Shown here one piece after another: positions 1 through 6,405 of a stretch of DNA of 6,692 nucleotides. Position numbers and translations under genes: made by a program. The notes under the pieces were generated by a model. It was not told the DNA's origin and did no database searches. It saw only the letters and a list, made by a program, of their open reading frames with translations. The stretch spans positions 1 through 6,692 of the forward strand of contig CAMTOM010000080.1 in assembly GCA_947074125.1 (NCBI GenBank). The letters are read 5' to 3'. Each line of letters opens with the position of its first letter. Position 1 is the stretch's first letter. The stretch comes from an uncultured Desulfovibrionaceae bacterium (GTDB lineage: Bacteria; Desulfobacterota; Desulfovibrionia; Desulfovibrionales; Desulfovibrionaceae).

Positions 1-106
1 TGGAAGAGAAAGTAGCTAGAGTGAAATTAATAAGTGAGAGTTGTGGGTAAAAGTAATTATATAGAGGATAGGTGGAAGTTAGAAGTTTTTTATAGAGTGA
101 CATGCT
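1..106. other. C-depleted upstream stretch, no gene seen
   Basis: Bases 1-100 hold a single C (position 16) against about 31 G. This differs from everything downstream, where C is common. I see no convincing promoter, RNA gene or coding frame here; a TTGTGG at 41-46 has no matching -10 box at usual spacing. The stretch may be a true purine/T-rich leader of the first operon, but such one-sided composition at the very edge of a window also fits poor-quality contig-end sequence. Confidence 0.5.
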
Positions 107-175
107 ATGGAGGCTCTTCGGAAAGATACGCAGAGTTTTACGGAGATTTGGAGTAAAAAATAGATCACAGAATGG

Positions 176-511
176 GTGCTGCTGCTTGTCGCGTGTGCTT
201 CTCCGGCATGGAGCTCTGGTGATGATGATCTTCTGGGAGAGTACATCAAGGATATTAAGGGAGAAGCCAAGGCAAAGGTTGAGGAATATCAGAATGCCTA
301 TGCGAAAAACATGGCCTATCATATCAAGCGCAATGCGGTTGATGGATTGGTGGTGGATTCTTCCATACCGCAGATCAATGATCTGTATATTTCTGATGGT
401 TTCGGCAATGTGAGCATTCAGGATGGTGCGAATGTGGGTACTGTCATCAACGAATTTATTATGAACAATGTGAACATGATTATTCAGGGCAATCAGAGAG
501 TACGCTATTGA
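176..511 (+). CDS. Small exported protein with beta-rich C-terminus, start uncertain
   Basis: I do not recognise a named family. From the GTG at 176 the product is 111 residues: a short hydrophobic N-terminus (VLLLVACASPAW), an acidic, probably helical part (about 16-60), and a C-terminal third (69-107) of alternating hydrophobic and Asn/Gly/Asp residues (GNVSI, ANVGTVIN, NNVNMIIQGN). That last part suggests beta-strands or a small beta-helix/amyloid-like unit. The start is doubtful: no Shine-Dalgarno precedes the GTG and the leader lacks a basic n-region. In the same frame just upstream are Lys-Lys-stop-Ile-Thr-Glu-Trp, which would complete a signal peptide if the amber codon at 161-163 were absent. 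L4-V5-A6-C7 also fits a lipobox, so a lipoprotein is possible. It lies 34 bases before the CsgG-like lipoprotein gene, so the two are probably co-transcribed; it may be that protein's substrate or partner (inference). Confidence 0.6.
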   Translation: MLLLVACASPAWSSGDDDLLGEYIKDIKGEAKAKVEEYQNAYAKNMAYHIKRNAVDGLVVDSSIPQINDLYISDGFGNVSIQDGANVGTVINEFIMNNVNMIIQGNQRVRY

Positions 512-545
512 TTGCGGTGGACATATAAACTGACGGATAATTGTT

Positions 546-1889
546 ATGCAACGACAGCATCTGATTTTCTTTGTTTTGAGCCTGATTCTTCTGGCGGGGT
601 GCGGGCGGCATCCCATGCGGCCGATTCTTCCCGACATGAAGGCAGATGTGCCGGTGCACAGCCAGTACTCCTCGGCGCTGGATGACTTGAATACCGTATT
701 GGAAGTTTATCTGCCGCCTGAATACCCCAATACTTATTATTATGTGAAGCCTGTCGTGGACGCTACGGGTGTTTCCAGCAGCGGTGAAATTCCTACTGAT
801 ATTACTGCCATTGTGCGTGAAGCGGTTTCGCAGGTGCATTACAAAGTACGCTATGTGGAACAGTATGATGTCTCAGACGTCACGCACCTTCAGGCAGAAA
901 TCATGTTGCGTCAGGCGGCAAAGCTTCAGGTCAAGCCTAGCGAGGCCTTGCGCCCCAATGCGGATTTTATCATCAGTGGCCGTATATCGCAATTTGACCG
1001 CAATCTGACTTCCTCTTCTACCAAGATGAATGCTATGGGAGAGTTTGGTGCTGGTGACGGCAAGACGAATTTGAGTGGCAATGCGGAAATGGCGTTTAGA
1101 AGTGCGCAGGCAGCCATTGCCATGAACGTGTATGATTCCAATGGTGTTTCCGTACCTGGACGTTTTGGCGCGAGCATGAAGCTGGAATATGGAAAGAATA
1201 GTACAGATCTTGGTTTCGCCATTTTGGGTACGGGTTTTGGTCTGGGTGCTGAAGCCACAGCCATGCACGGACGTCATTATGCCATGCAGATGATGGCAGA
1301 GCTGAGCGTAATACAGATTATCGGGCGGACGATGACCATACCGTATTGGCGTGTGGGTGGTTCTAAAATTTTCAAGGAAGACCCGCTAGTCGTGGACTCA
1401 TGGCGCGAATATTTCGCGCAAATTGTCGGAGCAGGCTTGCTGGTTCCTTTCATGCAATCCCAGTGTATTGCCAATGGTGATACCTCTGTACAGGTAACGG
1501 GCAGAATGGACGGTGCCACACGTGCTGCCCTCGAACGCTTTGCTGCCCAGTACGGTGTATCGTCAGCAGAACCTTCTTTTGCGCTCTTTAAAGCGCTGGA
1601 AGAAAACCGCATACTTGAGATGCGTCAGGCTGTTGCTGCCTGGTCTGCATACAATAATTATAAGAGCGGTGGTGCTGTGCGCGCTGCTGCACCTGCCACT
1701 ATGGGCGGCAGTGCTTCTGCTGGAGGTGGCAGCGCTGTAGCAAGAACGCAGAAGACGAGCATGCCTTCTGGAAGTGCTGCATCTGCTTCTACCGCTTCCC
1801 AGTCTGCACCACAGCGCAGTTCACAAGAAAGAGCCTCTGCAAAAGCTCCAAAAGATGATATTGCGAATTCGTTAGATAAATTATTGTAA
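546..1889 (+). CDS. Outer-membrane lipoprotein, CsgG/HfaB-like core with PG-binding-like region
   Basis: This is a 447-residue lipoprotein. The signal peptide ends in the lipobox L16-A17-G18-C19, and Gly at +2 (no Asp) favours the outer membrane. Residues about 65-270 recall the CsgG/HfaB layout: a VVDATG strand (70-75), helices with a YKVRYVEQYD-type segment, the ADFIISGRI strand (139-147), then two Ser/Gly/Asn-rich amphipathic stretches (about 150-185 and 198-240) where CsgG has its transmembrane hairpins, and a closing helix (245-260). CsgG forms the outer-membrane pore for curli subunits; HfaB serves holdfast anchoring. Residues about 300-355 (VTGRMDGATRAALERFAAQYGV) resemble the second half of a PG_binding_1 domain. 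An Ala/Ser/Gly-rich tail (about 378-435) ends in DDIANSLDKLL. The ATG at 546 has only a weak GGA upstream. Alternatively it may act as a TagQ-like lipoprotein for the downstream genes. The lipoprotein call is firm; the CsgG link is from memory of the fold pattern. Confidence 0.85.
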   Translation: MQRQHLIFFVLSLILLAGCGRHPMRPILPDMKADVPVHSQYSSALDDLNTVLEVYLPPEYPNTYYYVKPVVDATGVSSSGEIPTDITAIVREAVSQVHYKVRYVEQYDVSDVTHLQAEIMLRQAAKLQVKPSEALRPNADFIISGRISQFDRNLTSSSTKMNAMGEFGAGDGKTNLSGNAEMAFRSAQAAIAMNVYDSNGVSVPGRFGASMKLEYGKNSTDLGFAILGTGFGLGAEATAMHGRHYAMQMMAELSVIQIIGRTMTIPYWRVGGSKIFKEDPLVVDSWREYFAQIVGAGLLVPFMQSQCIANGDTSVQVTGRMDGATRAALERFAAQYGVSSAEPSFALFKALEENRILEMRQAVAAWSAYNNYKSGGAVRAAAPATMGGSASAGGGSAVARTQKTSMPSGSAASASTASQSAPQRSSQERASAKAPKDDIANSLDKLL

Positions 1890-1890
1890 T

Positions 1891-1912
1891 GTGTATGGGC
1901 TTGCCTATACGC
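1891..1912 (+). other. Stem-loop with CUUG loop just after the lipoprotein stop
   Basis: Two bases after the TAA at 1887-1889, bases 1891-1899 pair with 1904-1912 over nine positions, two of them G-T wobbles (1892-1911 and 1897-1906). They enclose the four-base loop CTTG, and C(UUG)G-type loops are known to be unusually stable in RNA. No T-run follows, so this is not a standard intrinsic terminator. It more likely protects the 3' end of the upstream transcript or marks a Rho-dependent end between the two units. Confidence 0.5.
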
Positions 1913-2039
1913 GGTCTGGCAGAAAAAGCATATGTATTGCTGCTGGTTGCGTTGGGTAAGCCCTTATTGCATTGTGTCTCTGACGGCTTTGTAAACGCAT
2001 TTTCCATTGGCTTGATGGTAAAATAACAGTGAAAAGGGC

Positions 2040-2068
2040 TTGGAAAAAAAGCTGATAGCGATTATATT
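2040..2068 (+). promoter_or_regulatory. Predicted sigma70 promoter for the vWA-ABC unit
   Basis: TTGGAA at 2040-2045 (4 of 6 against TTGACA) and TATATT at 2063-2068 (5 of 6 against TATAAT) are 17 bases apart, the best spacing. An A-run fills the start of the spacer. Transcription would begin near 2075, leaving a leader of about 40 bases before the vWA gene. Its position in the only sizeable gap of the window supports a separate transcription unit for the downstream genes. No clear operator was seen. Confidence 0.5.
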
Positions 2069-2102
2069 GCCCTATTGCTGTCTGGTGGCAGTTAACGATT
2101 GC

Positions 2103-2114
2103 GGAGGGCAAGGA
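2103..2114 (+). promoter_or_regulatory. Ribosome binding site of the vWA gene
   Basis: Two purine-rich matches lie before the start: GGAGGG (2103-2108) and AAGGA (2110-2114). The first serves either GTG 2116 (7-base spacing) or ATG 2119 (10 bases); the second is close to ATG 2119 (4 bases). The adjacent GTG-ATG pair leaves the exact start open by one codon. I prefer ATG 2119. This is the strongest Shine-Dalgarno signal in the window. Confidence 0.6.
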
Positions 2115-2118
2115 AGTG

Positions 2119-4173
2119 ATGAACAGGTATGTATGCAGTGCGCTATTCTTATTGTTGTTTTGCCTGTCTGCAGTAGTGGGGCACGCGCGTGCTCCATTGC
2201 TTGTTGATGGGAAGAAAAGTCTGTTTCAGCGGGTTATTGCACATCCGCAAGCTATGCTTTTTACTGCTCCTGGAGAAGAGACTGGCGTGGAAGTGCGCAG
2301 TTTTACTCCTTTTTATGTATATGGACTGGCGCGTCATAATGATGTGGACTGGCTTGAGGTGGCAGTCTCTTCTGAAGTGGCTGACGGCGAAACTCGCTGG
2401 ATGCGTCGGGGCGATGCCTCACGCTGGGATAAGGCGCTGACGCTTATGTTCGCGGACAGAATGCAGCGTGATCCGGTATTGTTTTTTCGCGATTATAGCG
2501 CATTAAATGATGTGATCCGCTCCAGCAATCTGCAACAGTCGATGGGTTCGCTCATGCGTGCTCTGGTAGAAAGTCCTGATCGTCTGGATTTGCCTGTCAT
2601 TGCCATGGAGCCAGCGGCTTCGGCCATTCCCAAAGAAAATTTCTATCTGATGCCGGTTTTCGACTTCTCATCAGAATATGCCCATTACAATATGCGTATT
2701 TTGCGTGTGGGAGCTGTTAATCCTGGAGAGGTGTTGCCGCAGTCTTCGGAGCAGCCTGCCCAGGAACCACAAGTTCAGGAAGCTCAAAGTATTCCGAGCC
2801 AAAGCCCGTCTGGCGCTTCTGATTTTACGGCTGGAATCACTTTTATTGTGGATACGACCATTTCGATGGGCCCTTATGTGGAAAAGACCAAGGAATTTAT
2901 TCGCAATACCTTTGATTCTTTTGAGAACAGCTCTATCAAAGATCGCGTATCCTTTGGTATTGTCAATTACCGAAACAGCTTGCAGCATAATCCTGAAATT
3001 GGGTATGTTGCCAAGGTTGTTTCTCCCTTGACGCCTGTTTCGGGGCGTGCGTCTCTTGAATCTGCCCTTGGGGGCATGGCAGAAGCTTCTGTTTCAACAC
3101 ATGCCTTCAATGAAGATGCCTTTTCTGGCATTAAAACGGCTATTGATGAACTGGACTGGGGAGAATATCCCCTTAAGGTGGCTGTTCTGGTGACGGATGC
3201 GGGCGCTATTCGGAATGATGACCCCTATTCCGGTACGGGCATTAACGAAAAGGAAATGGCGGAACTGTTGCGCCAGAAAGGCATTCGCCTTGTGGTTGTT
3301 CACTTGCAGACCGAGGCCGGAAAGCGCAATAACCTTCAGAAGAGCATTGCACAATATAAGGCGCTCACCGCAATGGATGATGCGTCTGTGAAGCATGCCT
3401 ATATTGCCTTGCCTGTTCAGAGTCTGGAATCCGCAACACAACTGTTTAACAGGGTTGCTGAAGCGCTTGTGGGTGTGGTGCAAAAAATTATTGTCGGGCT
3501 GGATGAGGGTAAAGCTCCCGTCAAGCCTGCTGTTACCGAAGATGTGAGTTCTCCTGAAAAGATGGCGACATTGCTGGGTGAGTCTATTGGCTATGCTGCG
3601 CAATTGGAATTCTTTGGTAAGCGAACGAGTGTGCAGGGGCCACAGTTTGTGGAAGCGTGGGTTGCAGATAAGGATTTGAATGCGCTTTCGCAGGGTAAGA
3701 GTACGGATGCGCTTGTTGTGGCGGTATTGTTGAGCAAGAGCCAGCTTGATGCGCTGGCGCGTCAGATGCAGCATATTGTTGATGCGGCGCGTGCGTCGCG
3801 TACAGATGACAGCCGTCAGCTCTTTCAGCGTATTATTTCTGTTTCGGCGCAAACACTTCGTGACCCTGAGCGTATGCAACAGGGAATGGCGAACAGAAAT
3901 CTTGTGGAAATGGGGCTTTTGCCAGAATTTCTGGAGGGGCTGCCCTACAAGAGCATGATTATGAATATGACAGAGCAGCAGTGGTTCAGCATGAGCGCAC
4001 GCGAGCAGGATGAAATCATCTACGCGATGGAGTCAAAAATTAAAATATTTAAAGAATATCATAATGATACAGCAAACTGGACAACCTTTGTTGCGAAGGC
4101 CGATGAGGATGCGTCTGGGGAACGTATTCTGGCAGACAGCCTGTACCGCGTACCTCTTTCCTCCCTGCCATAG
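2119..4173 (+). CDS. Secreted SH3-like/vWA protein similar to the periplasmic part of PpkA
   Basis: The product is 684 residues. A signal peptide (about 1-23 or 1-25, ending VVGHARA) exports it to the periplasm. Residues about 35-100 look like a bacterial SH3 domain (FYVYGLARH, DWLEV at 77-81, W94). A Gln/Pro/Ser-rich linker (about 205-238) leads into a von Willebrand A domain (about 240-440) with a metal site D245-T-T-I-S249 and D360 in LVTDAGA. The C-terminal region (about 485-684), with EFLEGLPYKS (603-612) and the ending LYRVPLSSLP, matches what I recall of the C-terminus of the T6SS kinase PpkA. No kinase domain is present. In Pseudomonas the PpkA periplasmic domain senses envelope signals through TagR; here it stands alone as a secreted protein. 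The ABC transporter starts 9 bases downstream, so the two probably work together. Export and the vWA fold are firm; the PpkA kinship is likely; the role is inferred. Confidence 0.88.
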   Translation: MNRYVCSALFLLLFCLSAVVGHARAPLLVDGKKSLFQRVIAHPQAMLFTAPGEETGVEVRSFTPFYVYGLARHNDVDWLEVAVSSEVADGETRWMRRGDASRWDKALTLMFADRMQRDPVLFFRDYSALNDVIRSSNLQQSMGSLMRALVESPDRLDLPVIAMEPAASAIPKENFYLMPVFDFSSEYAHYNMRILRVGAVNPGEVLPQSSEQPAQEPQVQEAQSIPSQSPSGASDFTAGITFIVDTTISMGPYVEKTKEFIRNTFDSFENSSIKDRVSFGIVNYRNSLQHNPEIGYVAKVVSPLTPVSGRASLESALGGMAEASVSTHAFNEDAFSGIKTAIDELDWGEYPLKVAVLVTDAGAIRNDDPYSGTGINEKEMAELLRQKGIRLVVVHLQTEAGKRNNLQKSIAQYKALTAMDDASVKHAYIALPVQSLESATQLFNRVAEALVGVVQKIIVGLDEGKAPVKPAVTEDVSSPEKMATLLGESIGYAAQLEFFGKRTSVQGPQFVEAWVADKDLNALSQGKSTDALVVAVLLSKSQLDALARQMQHIVDAARASRTDDSRQLFQRIISVSAQTLRDPERMQQGMANRNLVEMGLLPEFLEGLPYKSMIMNMTEQQWFSMSAREQDEIIYAMESKIKIFKEYHNDTANWTTFVAKADEDASGERILADSLYRVPLSSLP

Positions 4174-4182
4174 GCATTGTAT

Positions 4183-6405
4183 ATGACGCTTGTACTGGAT
4201 ATCCAGAATCTTGTTAGAGAATACAGGGGGCGCGATGCCTCCTTCAAGGTACGTGTACCCCATTTGCAACTTCAAAAGGGTCAGGTACTTGGTGTTGTTG
4301 GCCCTAGTGGTTGTGGTAAAAGTACGTTTCTGGAAATGCTGGCTTTACTGTCACGTCCGACGTATGCCGAGCGCTTTTTATTGTATGATGAAGAGCAGCG
4401 TTTTGATATTCCGCAACTTCTGAAAGAGAATGATGCGGTATCTATCGCGAAATTGCGCAATCGGCATACGTCGTTTATCCATCAGTCTGGGGGGATTTTC
4501 CCCTTTCTGAATGTCCGTGACAATATTGCCCTGCCGTTGCGCTTGCTGGGCAGGGAGGTCTTTCCTCAGGCAGCATCACAGCGTGACTATGCAACATCGC
4601 TGATGGAGCGTGTTCATTCTTTTGCAGATTTTCTGGACTTGAATGATCTATTGGGGGTTTTGCCAGAAACTCTTTCGTATGGTGAGCGTCAGCGGGTGGC
4701 TATTGCGCGGGCGCTTATTCACCATCCGAGTCTTGTGCTTGCTGATGAGCCTTTTTCCGCGCTTGATCCTTTGAATGCGCGCCGTGCGCTTGCTCTGTTG
4801 CTGGAGGGGGTCGCGGCAACGCATTCTTCGCTCTTGATTGTAAGTCATGATCAGGCTCTGCTCGAAGAGGCGCATATTCCCCTGCTCGCCTTTGCTCCTG
4901 CGGAAGAAGAGATGGCGTCTGAGGCTGGGAGCGAGTATGTGTTGCAGCGGTTATCTCCTGACCTGACTTCACTTCCTTTGTTTGCCTTTTCGGGGATCGA
5001 TGCTGTAAAGTCTGATGGGAGCGATGCTTCTGCGGCTCTTTTATCCTCAGGTGAGCAAGATGCATATGCGGCAATGACAGGGCAGCACCAAAAGACACCT
5101 TCTCTATCTTCTGCGCCTGCTGCCCGTGCGTTCTGGAAACAGGCGGCGATGGGCTTTTCTCGTGGTAACTCGTCTCGTGTTGCGTCTCAGGCGCCGCGTG
5201 TCTGGGGGCTTTCCTGGAGAGATTTTTTGCATGAACGGGCGCTTTCTTTTTGTGCGATTTTGGCTTTTGCCGCAGCATTGATGCCTTTGCTCATTTTGAT
5301 GAGTATCCGTTATGGTGTTGTGGAGACGCTTTCAACGCGCTTGTTGGAAAATCCCGCTGTGCTGGCTATCAATCCCTATGGGAGCCAGAGATATACGGAA
5401 AAAGATATACAGAGTTTGCGTGAGCATGATGCTGTGGACTTTCTTGTACCGACAACACGTGTTCTTTCTGCAACTGTTATGGTGGGGCGTGCGGGAGAGA
5501 AGTTGTTCCCCGCAGATGTGATACCGACAGCGCAGGGAGATCCTTTGCTGGGGCGTCACGATATTCAGCCATTACCTCATGCGGTTGTGATTACACAACA
5601 TTTTGCAAGAAACTTTCAAAATGTTGCTCCAGGAGACATCTTGTCTTTTTCCGTTTCACGGCGTAAGAACAATCAGATGGAAGATATAACGTTTGCTCTG
5701 CCGGTGCAGGGCATACTCCCAGATGCGGCTGACTGGAAAGAGCACGTCTATCTGGATCTTCGCTTTGCGCGTGCGATTGAAGCCTATCGTGACGGCATGG
5801 ACTTTGTCATTCCAGGGCAAGACAAAGCGCTTGCCTCTGCCGGAGACGATGCGTCGCCTGCGGTGTATGCGAGCTTTCGGATGTATGTGAAGACTTTGGA
5901 AGATGTCGTTCGCATGCGAGATTACTTGAAAACGCGTAATATTGATGCATATACGTTTGCGGAACAGGTCGAAAATATTCAGGATGTGAAGCGCATCCTC
6001 CTTATGGTGACTCTGGTTGTTGGGGGGATTACCCTTCTTGGTATGGCCTTTGCGCAAGCGAGTATGGCGGTGGCTGGAGTGCGGCGTAAAGCACGGGTTT
6101 TTGCACAGGCGCAATTGCTCGGTTTTCGCACACGCTGCCTTGTCCTGTTTCCGGTATTTCAGCTTTGGATAACTGCTGCGGCTGCGTGTGCGTTGTCGTT
6201 TCTGGGTTATCTTGGGGCTGCGGCTTTGTTACGTGTTGCTTTCGGTTCCTTTCTTGGGGAGGGAGGAGTGGTTTGTAAAATGCCGACAATTCTGGCGCTT
6301 GAAGTGTGCCTGTTTTCTTTGATCATAGCTTGCGTATGTGGCTCTGTCGCCGCCTGGCACGTGCTCCGCATGGAGACTGCGGAGGTGTTGCGTCGTGATG
6401 CCTGA
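4183..6405 (+). CDS. Fused ABC ATPase and FtsX/MacB-type permease (TagT-TagS-like)
   Basis: This is a 740-residue inner-membrane ABC protein. The ATPase half (1-225) has Walker A GPSGCGKST (40-48), Q-loop Gln101, signature LSYGERQ (164-170, Tyr in place of the usual Gly), Walker B LVLADEP with D188-E189, and the H-loop His222. A long Ser/Ala-rich linker (about 226-345) precedes TM1 (about 354-377). A periplasmic domain of about 225 residues follows, then TM2 (605-627), TM3 (652-684) and TM4 (705-728), ending in an FtsX-like METAEVLRRDA tail. This is MacB order and topology; such proteins pass force across the membrane to move lipoproteins or peptides, or to control partners, rather than simply carrying solutes. 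LolD/LolCE and TagT/TagS split the two halves. I start it at ATG 4183, with a weak ATAGG 8 bases upstream, rather than TTG 4177. It is probably coupled to the vWA gene; its stop overlaps the next start. Confidence 0.93.
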   Translation: MTLVLDIQNLVREYRGRDASFKVRVPHLQLQKGQVLGVVGPSGCGKSTFLEMLALLSRPTYAERFLLYDEEQRFDIPQLLKENDAVSIAKLRNRHTSFIHQSGGIFPFLNVRDNIALPLRLLGREVFPQAASQRDYATSLMERVHSFADFLDLNDLLGVLPETLSYGERQRVAIARALIHHPSLVLADEPFSALDPLNARRALALLLEGVAATHSSLLIVSHDQALLEEAHIPLLAFAPAEEEMASEAGSEYVLQRLSPDLTSLPLFAFSGIDAVKSDGSDASAALLSSGEQDAYAAMTGQHQKTPSLSSAPAARAFWKQAAMGFSRGNSSRVASQAPRVWGLSWRDFLHERALSFCAILAFAAALMPLLILMSIRYGVVETLSTRLLENPAVLAINPYGSQRYTEKDIQSLREHDAVDFLVPTTRVLSATVMVGRAGEKLFPADVIPTAQGDPLLGRHDIQPLPHAVVITQHFARNFQNVAPGDILSFSVSRRKNNQMEDITFALPVQGILPDAADWKEHVYLDLRFARAIEAYRDGMDFVIPGQDKALASAGDDASPAVYASFRMYVKTLEDVVRMRDYLKTRNIDAYTFAEQVENIQDVKRILLMVTLVVGGITLLGMAFAQASMAVAGVRRKARVFAQAQLLGFRTRCLVLFPVFQLWITAAAACALSFLGYLGAAALLRVAFGSFLGEGGVVCKMPTILALEVCLFSLIIACVCGSVAAWHVLRMETAEVLRRDA

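Noticed and set aside
41..65. Possible promoter before the first gene (TTGTGG with an AT-rich stretch)
   Set aside because: No -10-like hexamer occurs at 16-18 base spacing, and the region is compositionally suspect.
107..163. 18-codon frame ATG 107 to TAG 161 as a leader peptide
   Set aside because: It has no ribosome site or attenuator structure. It matters only because the amber codon closes the frame of the first real gene.
102..413. 103-codon + frame starting at ATG 102
   Set aside because: It overlaps the 176-511 gene in another frame, has an Arg/Trp/Met-rich composition without a signal peptide, and ends inside that gene. The 176 frame has a sensible leader and full-length beta-rich end.
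512..545. Possible promoter in the gap before the lipoprotein gene
   Set aside because: TATAAA-like bases occur, but no -35 box lies at usable spacing; co-transcription with the upstream gene is simpler.
3094..3879. 261-codon open frame on the - strand inside the vWA gene
   Set aside because: It is fully antisense to a well-supported gene, very rich in Arg/His/Asn, and has no domain pattern or ribosome site; it is a shadow of the + strand codon pattern.
4715..5278. 187-codon open frame on the - strand inside the ABC gene
   Set aside because: It is antisense to the Walker B and linker region, and its Lys/His/Gln/Pro-rich composition is typical of a shadow frame.
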